This document shows positions 35,567 through 44,279 of a DNA stretch of 64,000 nucleotides, piece by piece. The stretch covers positions 290,001-354,000 of the forward strand of contig CALSSW010000005.1 of assembly GCA_943789105.1 (NCBI GenBank), given 5' to 3'. A program made the translations under genes and the position numbers. The notes below the pieces were generated by a model, which was given only the letters and a program-made list of their open reading frames with translations, did not search any database and had not been told where the DNA came from. The DNA is from an uncultured Ulvibacter sp. (GTDB lineage Bacteria > Bacteroidota > Bacteroidia > Flavobacteriales > Flavobacteriaceae). Each line of letters opens with the position of its first letter. The stretch's first letter is position 1.

Positions 35567-35810
35567 AGGGCTAAGGTACAAAACTGTTTAAATGTAACGT
35601 ATTGATACTTCGTAAGATTTTATATTCCATATTTTTTAAGTGTCGTTTTAAGCTGTTATTTCATTTAAAAGGAGTTTATAATTAGGTAAGTTATTGTTTT
35701 TTAGGTGTATGGGGCCAGTAAAGGAGCGGGCTTTGAGTATTAAATTAATTGTTATATGTTTGCATCCCCTAAATTTTGTGAGGTTTTTTTCTCACTACAA
35801 CTTTTTAACC

Positions 35811-36464
35811 ATGAAAAAAAGCATCTTAATACCTACTGTACTGCTTTCTATTGCAGTGTTCTTTCTGCTAAGTTTTTCGGCAAAAGAGGAAGCTATAGAC
35901 CTTTCTCACTATAAGATTTCAGAAAAAGCATACCTATATCAGGTGCCTACCAAAAAAGAATCGCAACAGGCTTCCTTACTCCCTGATATGCCATTTTTCA
36001 ATATATTTTTAGGAAAAACATTTGTGGGTTTCAAAGAAGCGCTTGGTTTTAATGAATCTACAGGTAACTATGCAAGTATAAATAGGTACGGGTATCTTGG
36101 TAAATATCAATTTGCGGCAACAACTCTTTCTCTAATTGGCGTAAACAATACAAATACCTTTATTACAAGTGCTGCTTTGCAAGAAAAAGCATTTGTAGCC
36201 TATACCTCTAGAAATAAGTGGATTTTACGCAGAGATATTAAACGTTTTGTGGGTACAAAAATTAATAATGTACTTGTTACAGAGTCTGGTATTTTAGCAG
36301 CTGCACATTTAGCTGGGGCTGGAAATGTAAAAAAATACCTAAGAAGTGACGGAGATTTTTTCTTTAAAGACGCCTTTGGAACTACCATACAAACCTATCT
36401 AAAGAAGTTCTCAGGTTATGACACCTCTAGTGTAACCCCAAATATCAAAGCAAAAGCTGTATAG
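35811..36464 (+). CDS. Exported lysozyme-like (lytic transglycosylase-type) protein
   Basis: A 217-residue protein from the ATG at 35811, which gives a clean signal or anchor segment (MKKSILIPTVLLSIAVFFLL). Longer frames start in non-hydrophobic leader sequence. The core FNESTGNYASINRYGYLGKY has Glu82 followed by a YGYLGKYQF stretch, as in lysozyme-like peptidoglycan hydrolases that use one glutamate. GILAAAHLAGAGNVKKYL further on is the usual helix. It may remodel the wall; activity is inferred from the fold. Confidence 0.68.
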   Translation: MKKSILIPTVLLSIAVFFLLSFSAKEEAIDLSHYKISEKAYLYQVPTKKESQQASLLPDMPFFNIFLGKTFVGFKEALGFNESTGNYASINRYGYLGKYQFAATTLSLIGVNNTNTFITSAALQEKAFVAYTSRNKWILRRDIKRFVGTKINNVLVTESGILAAAHLAGAGNVKKYLRSDGDFFFKDAFGTTIQTYLKKFSGYDTSSVTPNIKAKAV

Positions 36465-36476
36465 TCTATACTTACA

Positions 36477-37190
36477 CTACCCCTGAATTATAAACATTGT
36501 AGGTCTTTTGTGAAGATCTTCCTTTATTCTTTTCCAGTTTTGTGCAGATTCGGTTCTTATAAACTCTGTAGACAAGGTAATATCACAAGCAACACATATA
36601 TCTGTGTTTTTTTGTAGAGCCGTTATAAGACTCTCTAGCATTTGATTATTCCTATAAGGTGTTTCTATAAACAATTGACTTTGGTTGTCTTGGATAGACC
36701 TTTTTTCTAATTGTTTGATCTTTGCCTTGCGTTCTGCCTTATCTATAGGCAGGTAGCCGTTAAAGGCAAAATTCTGCCCATTAAAACCACTAGCCATCAT
36801 TGCTAGCAGTATAGAAGAAGGTCCAACCAGTGGCACTACTTTAATTCCGTTTTTGTGTGCCTGTGCCACCACAGCAGCTCCAGGATCAGCAATGCCGGGA
36901 CATCCAGCATCAGAGATTACACCAACGTCCAGTCCCTTAAGACATGGCTCCAGCATTTGAGGTATGTCCTGAGGCTCTGTAAACTTGTTTATTTCTTCTA
37001 GGTGTAGACTACTTTGTGATTTTTTACTAGCTACTGCTTTAATGAATCTACGAGCACTTTTTTCATGCTCAACGATATAATGATCTATATTTTCTACTGC
37101 TTTTTTCACCAAAAGGGGAAGTACCTCAAGTGGAGAAGTTTCTCCCAGTGTACAGGGTATAAGGTATAGATTTCCTTTTAGGGTTTTCAT
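36477..37190 (-). CDS. RsmI-type SAM methyltransferase
   Basis: A 237-residue tetrapyrrole-methylase-fold enzyme. GNLYLIPCTLGE at the start, GVISDAGCPGIADPG near 91-105 and VPLVGPSSILLAMMASGF match RsmI, which 2'-O-methylates C1402 of 16S rRNA. It is shorter than E. coli RsmI and has GE for GN in the first loop; a distinct Bacteroidota paralogue is possible, so I give no symbol. Its start is 3 bases past the sugar dehydrogenase stop. Confidence 0.78.
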   Translation of the reverse strand: MKTLKGNLYLIPCTLGETSPLEVLPLLVKKAVENIDHYIVEHEKSARRFIKAVASKKSQSSLHLEEINKFTEPQDIPQMLEPCLKGLDVGVISDAGCPGIADPGAAVVAQAHKNGIKVVPLVGPSSILLAMMASGFNGQNFAFNGYLPIDKAERKAKIKQLEKRSIQDNQSQLFIETPYRNNQMLESLITALQKNTDICVACDITLSTEFIRTESAQNWKRIKEDLHKRPTMFIIQG

Positions 37191-37193
37191 TAC

Positions 37194-38558
37194 TTATTTA
37201 ATCATTAATTTTTTTACAAATTTAGCTCCCTGTTTGGTCGTTATAGTTATAAAATACATCCCTTTGGCAAAACTTGAAGTGTTTAGCTTTTTTTGGTTTG
37301 ATTGTAGCGTTTCAGCATACAAAATACTTCCTTTTATATCCGAAATTTTAAGATGTTCCATTACCTGTGTTTGTAGTTTGATACTCACAATATCGTTGGC
37401 TGGGTTTGGATATATTATTGCATCAGCCCCTTGATTTTCATCAACACTAAGCACCCCCCCAACTATTTTAAAGATACTACCCCCAAGATTTACCACATAC
37501 AGTTCTTTATTTATATCTTGTCCAAAACCAACCCAGGTGCCTGGAAATTGTCCTTGGTTTATGTAATTATCATCTATATCTAGGGTTGAAATCATCCCGT
37601 CAATATCTCCAAAAACATATACATCTTGAAGATCTGAGTATAAATCACCTCTGTACACATATCCTCCAATTACAGAGCCTCCTCCATTCCAACTGTAATC
37701 AAAAACAGGAAAGGTTAATTCACTCTCATCTGGGCATCCTGAGGTGTTATAAGGAGCATTACCTTCATAACATCTCCACCCATAATTTAAACCTGCCTGG
37801 CTTAAGCTAGCTCTGTTTACTTCTTCTCTGGCATTTTGCCCAACATCTCCAATCCAAATACTATTTGTCTCGGGATCCATGGTAAATCTAAAGGGGTTTC
37901 TAAGGCCTGTGGCCCAAATTTCATCTCTTGTGTTTGGATCAACAATAAATGGGTTGTCTGAGGGGATGCCGTAATTGTTGCCACCACTTTGGGTGTCTAT
38001 GTCAATTCTTAGTAATTTACCAATGAGTAGGGTAGGGTTTTGGGCATTGTTGTTTGTGTCACCACCCCCGCCACCGTCTCCAAGGCCAATATAGAGGTAG
38101 CCATCTTGGGGTCCAAAAGCAATGGTCCCTCCATTGTGGTTTGAGAAAGGTTGCGAAACTGTTAGCAACATTACTTCTGAGTTTGGATCTGCAATATCTG
38201 GATTTGAAGTGCTTACAGAAAACTCAGAAATTTGTGTATCTCCACTACTATTTGAGTAGTGTACAAAAAACCTACCATTGGTTTGATACTCTGGATGAAA
38301 CGCCAAACCCAGTAAACCTCTTTCGCCCCCGGCATTTACTATAGATTGTATGTCAAGAAAAGGGGTAGGGTTTACAGTACCGTTTATATCTACTATTTTA
38401 ATAACCCCACCTTGTTCTACTACAAAGAGCCTTTCATCTCCGGCATTTTTGAGCGCTAGTGGGCTAGAAAATCCATCGGCAAAATCTTCTAATTCTATTG
38501 TTTGTGAAAACGCATTTAAACAAAAAAATGCGCAAATAAGAAGGAGTATATTTTTCAT
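37194..38558 (-). CDS. Secreted PQQ-type sugar dehydrogenase with T9SS sorting domain
   Basis: A 454-residue exported protein. Signal peptide (about 1-18, ending LNAFSQ), then a six-bladed glucose/sorbosone dehydrogenase propeller (about 20-365; SSPLALKNAGDERLFVVEQG, GERGLLGLAFHPEY, GDGGGGGDTNNNAQNP, ATGLRNPFRF). The last ~80 residues are a type A C-terminal domain (IIYPNPANDIVSIKL ... FVKKLMIK), which routes proteins through the type IX system to the surface. Likely oxidises an aldose outside the cell with PQQ; substrate unknown. Confidence 0.88.
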   Translation of the reverse strand: MKNILLLICAFFCLNAFSQTIELEDFADGFSSPLALKNAGDERLFVVEQGGVIKIVDINGTVNPTPFLDIQSIVNAGGERGLLGLAFHPEYQTNGRFFVHYSNSSGDTQISEFSVSTSNPDIADPNSEVMLLTVSQPFSNHNGGTIAFGPQDGYLYIGLGDGGGGGDTNNNAQNPTLLIGKLLRIDIDTQSGGNNYGIPSDNPFIVDPNTRDEIWATGLRNPFRFTMDPETNSIWIGDVGQNAREEVNRASLSQAGLNYGWRCYEGNAPYNTSGCPDESELTFPVFDYSWNGGGSVIGGYVYRGDLYSDLQDVYVFGDIDGMISTLDIDDNYINQGQFPGTWVGFGQDINKELYVVNLGGSIFKIVGGVLSVDENQGADAIIYPNPANDIVSIKLQTQVMEHLKISDIKGSILYAETLQSNQKKLNTSSFAKGMYFITITTKQGAKFVKKLMIK

Positions 38559-38595
38559 GATTGTGTGTTTTAATCAAAGTAACAAAAATTAATTA

Positions 38596-39057
38596 TTAAC
38601 TAAAACTCCCGCTACTCACAATTTTCTCACAGGCTTTGTAAAGCAAATCATATGCCTGTTTAAAACCATGTTCACCTCCGTAATACGGGTCTGGCACTTC
38701 TTTGTCTTGTCCAGGATGGGTGCTATCTAATATCAGAGATACTTTTTCTATCTCTTGGGGTGTCTTAGCTAATTTTATTACGTCTCTAAAGTTTGACTTA
38801 TCCATTACAAAAATGAAATCATAGATTTCAAAATCATAGGTAGAAAACTGTTTTGCTCTTTGGCGGGATATGTCAATGTTATTTTTTGCAGCAACCTCAA
38901 TACTTCTTGGGTCAGGTTTATTGCCTACATGCCAGGCACCTGTTCCGGCAGATTGCACTTCAAATTTATTAGAATCTAACATGTTTTCTAAAATTCCATG
39001 CGCTAGGGGAGAGCGGCAAATATTGCCCAGACAAACCATAAGTATTTTAGTTTTCAA
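38596..39057 (-). CDS. Low-molecular-weight protein-tyrosine phosphatase
   Basis: A 153-residue cytoplasmic phosphatase with the P-loop CLGNICRS (Cys9 nucleophile, Arg15) and the general-acid loop VPDPYYGG. I place the start at TTG 39057: the upstream ATG at 39096 falls inside the dnaA terminator hairpin, and translating from it would decode the terminator. The TTG gives LKTKILMVCLGN, the normal family N-terminus. Substrate unknown; in other bacteria such enzymes counter tyrosine kinases of polysaccharide export. Confidence 0.87.
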   Translation of the reverse strand: MKTKILMVCLGNICRSPLAHGILENMLDSNKFEVQSAGTGAWHVGNKPDPRSIEVAAKNNIDISRQRAKQFSTYDFEIYDFIFVMDKSNFRDVIKLAKTPQEIEKVSLILDSTHPGQDKEVPDPYYGGEHGFKQAYDLLYKACEKIVSSGSFS

Positions 39058-39084
39058 TGAATGCTTTTTAAAATTGGGAATAAA

Positions 39085-39107
39085 AAATCCCGCCATTGGC
39101 AGGATTT
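39085..39107 (-). terminator. Rho-independent terminator of dnaA
   Basis: AAATCCtGCC-AAT-GGCgGGATTT (written on the minus strand, one mismatch) followed by six T. It begins 6 bases after the dnaA stop. Confidence 0.75.
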
Positions 39108-39113
39108 GATACT

Positions 39114-40544
39114 TTATAGTGTAAGTTTCTTTTGTAAGTCTTCCACATATTTTCTAAACTGTTTATCTGTACTAGATAGGTTGTCTACTGTTTTACAAGC
39201 ATGTAAAACGGTGGCATGATCTCGTTGTCCTATTTGTGAGCCAATGGAAGCAAGTGAAGCCTTAGTGAATTTTTTTGCAAAAAACATAGCCAATTGTCTA
39301 GCTTGAACGATGTGACGTTTTCTTGTTTTAGATTGCAGTGTTTCTACATCCATCTGGAAATAATCACTTACTACTTTTTGTATGTAGTCTATAGAAACTT
39401 CTCTTTTGGTATGTTTCACGTAGTTGTCTACAATCTTCTTTGCTAGATCAATGGTAATTTCTTTTTTATTGAAAGAAGAATGAGCTATTAATGATATAAT
39501 GGCGCCCTCTAGTTCTCTAATATTTGTTTTGATGTTGTTTGCTAAAAACTCAACGATATCTTCGGGCATTTCTACACCGTCTCTATATAATTTGTTTTTG
39601 ATAATGGCAATGCGCGTTTCACAATCTGGGTGGTTAAGCTCTGCAGATAAACCCCACTTAAAGCGAGAGAGCAATCTTTGCTCTATATCTATCATATCAA
39701 CAGGTGCTTTGTCACTTGTTAGTATAACTTGCTTTCCGTTTTGATGCAAATGATTAAATATGTGGAAAAACACATCTTGAGTCCCTGCCTTGCCAGAGAG
39801 TAATTGGATATCATCAACAATCAAAACATCTATCACTTGGTAGAAGTGAATAAAATCGTTTCTGTTATTTTTCTTTACAGATTCACTGTATTGCTGTACA
39901 AATTTCTCAGCCGAAATGTAAAGAACTGTTTTTTCTGGATACTTATCTTTTATGTCAACCCCGATAGCGTGCGCTAAATGAGTTTTACCAAGGCCAACAC
40001 TTCCAAATACCAATAGTGGATTGAAAGACGTTCCTCCTGGTTTGTTCGCAACCGCAATACCTGCAGATCTAGCCAGTCGGTTTGACTCTCCTTCCAAGAA
40101 ATTTTCAAAATTATAACTTGGATTTAATTGAGATTCTATTTTTACATTTCGAATACCAGGAATTACAAATGGATTTTTAAGCTCTGGGCTTTTGTTCTTT
40201 AGCGGAACATCCACATTTTGTGATCCTTGATTATTGCTTCTATTTGAACTAGGAATTCTTTCTGTAAAAGGTTGTTTGTTTCCGTAGGTATTTTCCATCC
40301 TAATAACATACACCAACTTTGCTGCTGGGCCTAACTCTTTGGTTAAGGCAACTTTTAACAATTTTACGTAGTGCTCCTCTAACCACTCATAAAAAAATTT
40401 ACTAGGTACTTGAATACTTAGTGCATTGTCAGAAAGCTTTACTGCTTTTATTGGTTCGAACCAAGTTTTATAGGCTTGCTGGGTAATATTATCTTCGATA
40501 AACGAGAGACAATTATTCCATACAATTGCAGAAGTATTGTTCAT
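39114..40544 (-). CDS. dnaA: Chromosomal replication initiator DnaA
   Basis: Binds and opens the replication origin. The 476-residue protein has the four usual domains: helicase-interaction domain (about 1-85), a variable linker, the AAA+ core with Walker A GSVGLGKT (181-188) and Walker B VLIVDDIQLL, and a C-terminal DNA-binding domain with the signature GQRDHATVLHACKTV. It is a single gene ending in its own terminator, flanked by the phosphatase/RsmI genes on one side and the thioesterase on the other. No clear cluster of DnaA boxes is visible nearby. Confidence 0.97.
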   Translation of the reverse strand: MNNTSAIVWNNCLSFIEDNITQQAYKTWFEPIKAVKLSDNALSIQVPSKFFYEWLEEHYVKLLKVALTKELGPAAKLVYVIRMENTYGNKQPFTERIPSSNRSNNQGSQNVDVPLKNKSPELKNPFVIPGIRNVKIESQLNPSYNFENFLEGESNRLARSAGIAVANKPGGTSFNPLLVFGSVGLGKTHLAHAIGVDIKDKYPEKTVLYISAEKFVQQYSESVKKNNRNDFIHFYQVIDVLIVDDIQLLSGKAGTQDVFFHIFNHLHQNGKQVILTSDKAPVDMIDIEQRLLSRFKWGLSAELNHPDCETRIAIIKNKLYRDGVEMPEDIVEFLANNIKTNIRELEGAIISLIAHSSFNKKEITIDLAKKIVDNYVKHTKREVSIDYIQKVVSDYFQMDVETLQSKTRKRHIVQARQLAMFFAKKFTKASLASIGSQIGQRDHATVLHACKTVDNLSSTDKQFRKYVEDLQKKLTL

Positions 40545-40752
40545 AGTTTTTTTAGAGGGTATTTTGTTGGTTAATCTTTTTGCAAAAGGACAATTGAGCA
40601 GTAAATATCAGTTGAACTTTCTTGCACAACAAATATGTGAACAAATTTGTAAAAAAAAAAACGTTTTGCTGTTGAATTTTCGGTTTTTTTATTGCATGTT
40701 TAACTCAAGAGTTTTTATACCTAATAAATAACCACTTTTACAGCTATTATTT

Positions 40753-41149
40753 TTGAAAAAAACAACAACAACTTTGCGCGTTAGATACGGAGAGACAGAC
40801 AAGATGGGAATTGTCTATTACGGAAATTACGCTACCTATCTTGAACAAGGAAGAACAGAGTGGCTAAGAGATATGGGCTTTTCCTACAAATGGATGGAGG
40901 ATAACGGGATTCATTTACCGGTTGTCGAGTTAAGCATCAAATTTAAAGCTCCTGCTCGGTATGATGATGTTTTGACTGTTACCACAACACTAAGGAAAAT
41001 TCCTACACACCGTATTGATTTTTCCTATGAAATACACAATCATAGAGGGTCAACTTTTAATCACAGGTGATACCTCTTTAGTTTTTGTAAATAGTGTTAC
41101 AAATAAATTGCAAAAAGCGCCTGATTATTTGTTAGAGAAGTTAGTTTAG
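40753..41149 (+). pseudogene. YbgC-type acyl-CoA thioesterase, frameshifted
   Basis: Hotdog thioesterase family. The first frame, from TTG 40753, encodes residues 1-98 with the active-site region GETDKMGIVYYGNYATYLEQ, then ends after GSTFNHR. The next frame continues as LLITGDTSLVFVNSVTNK and stops at 41149. Removing one G from the GGG at about 41046-41048 restores HNHRGQLLITGD and a 131-residue protein of normal family length. Start: no ATG precedes the conserved RVRYGETD strand. A mutation or a base-calling error are both possible. Confidence 0.8.
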
Positions 41150-41173
41150 CAAACAAAATAATAAGGTTGTTAG

Positions 41174-41785
41174 CTACAGCTTTTTTATTTCAACTTTATA
41201 TGTGTTTTCAAATAAAGTAAAAATTCTATCGGCTTCTTTTTTTCTTACAGAAATTGTTAGTGTACAATTGTGTTCCAATTTTTGATCAATAAGTTTTATT
41301 TTCTGATCCTTTATGTTTCTCATCACAAGGCTCATTTCTGGATATTCAAAAAGCAGTAAAAACAATACATCTATTGTTTTTTCTTTGATAGATACAGTTT
41401 CTAAGGTTAATTTGGCAGATGTTTTATAGGCTTGAATTAATCCGCCAACACCTAGTTTAGTACCTCCAAAATAACGCACACTCACCACAAGTGTATTGGT
41501 CAAGTTAAAAGCTTGTAGTTGTCCATAAATTGGCATTCCTGCACTGTTGTTTGGTTCTCCATCATCATTGGCTCTGTATTTTTGATAGCTTTCTCCCAGT
41601 TGCCAGGCATAACAAAAATGACGCGCGGTGTGATGTTGCTTTTTTAACGTATTGATGCACGCTTTGATATCCTGCTGGGTTGTTACTGGAAATGCATAGC
41701 CATAAAATTTGCTGCCACGATCTTTGTGTAGCGTTTGTTTAGAGGCAGATGCTATAGTGTAATAGGTGTCTTTAGTATTTTCCAT
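41174..41785 (-). CDS. YigZ/IMPACT family protein
   Basis: A 203-residue protein of the UPF0029/IMPACT type. The conserved N-terminal segment is SKFYGYAFPV, then HHTARHFCYAWQLG, NDDGEPNNSAGMPI and SVRYFGGTKLGVGGLIQAY. Its molecular role in bacteria is not settled; eukaryotic IMPACT acts on translation control. It is the last gene of a minus-strand run with the DMT transporter (1-base gap). Confidence 0.88.
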   Translation of the reverse strand: MENTKDTYYTIASASKQTLHKDRGSKFYGYAFPVTTQQDIKACINTLKKQHHTARHFCYAWQLGESYQKYRANDDGEPNNSAGMPIYGQLQAFNLTNTLVVSVRYFGGTKLGVGGLIQAYKTSAKLTLETVSIKEKTIDVLFLLLFEYPEMSLVMRNIKDQKIKLIDQKLEHNCTLTISVRKKEADRIFTLFENTYKVEIKKL

Positions 41786-41786
41786 T

Positions 41787-42662
41787 TTACAGTATGGCTG
41801 AACTTACTAGGGCTATACTAATAATTGCCAAGATAATACCTATCCAATTTTTCATAGAAAGTCGTTCTCTAAAAAATACAATTCCCAATAAAGTGGAGAT
41901 AATCACAATGCCCACATTGTTTATAGTAAAGATACCAGAGCTATCAAACAAATCACTCCTAAGTGCCTTTACTAAAAAATAGATAGAGAAGTAGTTTGGG
42001 ATACCAAGAACAATACCGGCTATTACGTTTTTATACTCAAGCACCAGCACACCTTTTATTTTTTGTGCCATTAATACCATAATTCCAATAATTCCTGCAG
42101 TCATAAATATGGTAGAAGAAAAAAGCGGGATCAGGCTTTTGTCTGTAATAAAATCATTTTGTAAAAAGTTTAAACTTGTGTCAATAAGCCCGCTTCCTAA
42201 AAAAACTAACAATGGTAAAACCAAATTCCTTTTTTGTAAGACAATGCCGCTATCTTTTTTTACAGCTACAAGATACACTGCAATAAGTGCTAAAACAATA
42301 CCGGCTGCCTTGAAGGGCCCAAGGGGCTCTTTGTAGTACCATAATCCAAAGGCAATAGGTATTACAAGTGCCATTTTTGTTGCCACAGAGACTACAGATA
42401 AACCACTATGCTGTGTGGTTATAGCCATCAGGTTAAATACGATAATAAATAATGCACCTAAAGCCAAGGTGTAATAAAACCAATTGTATTGGGGTATTGC
42501 AGATAACTCAATGCTGTTTTGGTAACCAATTAACCCGCAGCTGCAAGCAACAAAATAATTAACTACAATGGCCTGTAGGGTGTTAATATTGTAACTAGCA
42601 AAAAGCCTAAATATTACAAATATGAGTGTGGAGGCTATAATGCTTAATGCTAAGAATATCAT
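41787..42662 (-). CDS. DMT-superfamily transporter (EamA type)
   Basis: A 291-residue inner-membrane protein with ten predicted helices in two repeated halves, as in EamA/RhaT drug-metabolite transporters. The final helices (IGIILAIISIALVSSAIL) and the repeat FREPLSMKN-like loop fit the family. Likely a metabolite exporter; the substrate is unknown. Its ATG overlaps the last base of the ribD reading frame, so it probably belongs to the ribD transcript. Confidence 0.82.
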   Translation of the reverse strand: MIFLALSIIASTLIFVIFRLFASYNINTLQAIVVNYFVACSCGLIGYQNSIELSAIPQYNWFYYTLALGALFIIVFNLMAITTQHSGLSVVSVATKMALVIPIAFGLWYYKEPLGPFKAAGIVLALIAVYLVAVKKDSGIVLQKRNLVLPLLVFLGSGLIDTSLNFLQNDFITDKSLIPLFSSTIFMTAGIIGIMVLMAQKIKGVLVLEYKNVIAGIVLGIPNYFSIYFLVKALRSDLFDSSGIFTINNVGIVIISTLLGIVFFRERLSMKNWIGIILAIISIALVSSAIL

Positions 42663-43757
42663 TAGTTAGTGTTTTTATAAATACAAAGACTTGTGTCTTT
42701 GATGCTTTTTCTAGTGTGTGGTTTTGCATTAAAAATAGGTGCTTTAATCCCGTTTTCTAGGCTCATTTTCCCCGTGTATACATGGGCCTGATCCCAAATG
42801 TCTTCATCTATAAATGTTTGCAAGGTTTTTGTGCCTCCTTCAATGATAATACTTTGCAGATTATGCTTGTTGTGCAATAGCACATATCTGCAAGGCCAGG
42901 TTTTTTTCAAAAGTAATATACTCATATATAATAGGAGTGTTTTGTGTGGCCTCTTGCTTTACCTGGGTAATAATAATGGTGGGAGCCTTATCATTAAAAA
43001 TAGCTGCTGTTTTTGGTATTTTTAGATTTTTATCTATAACCAATCGTGTTGGTGAGGTTCCTGCCCATTGGCGGGTGGTAAGAGAGGGGTTGTCTACAAG
43101 GGCTGTTGTGGTTCCAATTACAATGCCTTGTTCTTGTGCTCTTAATTGATGTACTTGCTGTCTGGAGTATATGTTTGATATCCAGAGGGGTTGTTTTTTG
43201 TCTTTTATAATTGGAGCAATATAGCCATCTGTTGTTTGTGCCCACTTTAAAAAAACAAAGGGCCTTTTTTTATTCTGAAATATAAAAAAACGTTTATTGA
43301 GCGCTTTACATTGCTCCTCTAGGACACCTTGGATAACCTTGCAGCCCGCTTTTTGAAGTTTTAAAATGCCTTTTCCTGCAACTTTTGGATTAGGATCCAC
43401 ACAGCCAATAATCACATTTTTAATACCGCTGGTGATAATTAAATCTGCACAAGGTGGCGTTTTACCGCTATGGCTACATGGCTCCAGACTAACATATAGG
43501 GTTGCTTTTTTAAGCAGTTGTTGGTGTGATGTGATGGCGCTTGTTTGCAATATTTTTAAAGTATTTGTGTTTGTTTTTGAATTTGTAATTGCATGAACCT
43601 CTGCATGAGCTTTGCCTGCCTTATAGTGCCATCCTTCTCCAATGATAAGATTGTTGTATACCAAAACACTGCCCACCAATGGGTTTGGGTAGGTGGTTCC
43701 TAAGCCATTTTTGGCCAGTTCAATACAGCGGCTCATGTATTTTTGATGTATCTTCAC
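42662..43757 (-). pseudogene. ribD: Riboflavin deaminase/reductase RibD, frameshifted
   Basis: Bifunctional second and third steps of riboflavin synthesis. The first frame has the deaminase zinc motif (HAEVHAI; EPCSHSGKTPPCADLI) and most of the reductase domain, ending near LALQICAIAQQA. The second frame (to 42662) holds the missing reductase end: NLQSIIIEGGTKTLQTFIDE. One extra base somewhere in about 42875-42915 separates them. The start is probably the GTG at 43757 (VKIHQKYMSRCIELA); ATG 43772 is the alternative. Because ribD should be essential without external riboflavin, a sequencing error is quite likely. Confidence 0.85.
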
Positions 43758-43784
43758 GCTGTAAAAATACAATGATTTTTATAG

Positions 43785-44279
43785 ATGCGTGAACCTATTA
43801 TTAGAACAATTAAAAAAGAGGATAATACCCACCTAGCAAAGTTGATTAGAAAAGTCCTTGAAGACCTTGGAGTCCCAAAAGTTGGATCTGCCTTTGCAGA
43901 TAAAGCCTTAGATTGTATGTTTGAAACCTATCAAGGTGACCGTAGTGTTTATTTTGTAGTAGAAGAAAATGGAACTATTATTGGGGGCGCCGGAATAGCA
44001 GCCCTAGAAAATTATGATGGAACTATTTGTGAGCTTCAAAAAATGTATTTTTTAGAAACCGCAAGGGGCAGAGGTCTTGGAAAAATCATGATGCGCCTCT
44101 GTCTGGAAGCTGCTGTCTCTTTCTCTTTTGAGAGCTGTTATATAGAGACCATGACTTACATGACTGCTGCGCAAAATTTATATAAAAAATATGGTTTCCA
44201 GTATTTGAATGGCCCCTTAGGTGATACAGGACATTTTTCTTGTCCAGTACAAATGCTTAAAAAACTCTCAATCTCTTGA
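43785..44279 (+). CDS. GNAT-family N-acetyltransferase
   Basis: A 164-residue acetyl-CoA-dependent acyltransferase. ELQKMYFLETARGRGLGKIM (about 86-105) is the motif A segment with the R/Q-x-x-G-x-G/A acetyl-CoA loop, and YIETMTYMTAAQNLYKKYGF is motif B. The acceptor is unknown. It diverges from ribD with only 27 bases between, and its TGA overlaps the prmC TTG start, so the two are translationally coupled. Confidence 0.85.
   Translation: MREPIIRTIKKEDNTHLAKLIRKVLEDLGVPKVGSAFADKALDCMFETYQGDRSVYFVVEENGTIIGGAGIAALENYDGTICELQKMYFLETARGRGLGKIMMRLCLEAAVSFSFESCYIETMTYMTAAQNLYKKYGFQYLNGPLGDTGHFSCPVQMLKKLSIS

Noticed and set aside
40450-40466. TTGGTTCGAACCAA, resembling a tRNA T-arm
   Set aside because: It is a palindrome within the dnaA coding sequence, with no acceptor or anticodon stems around it.
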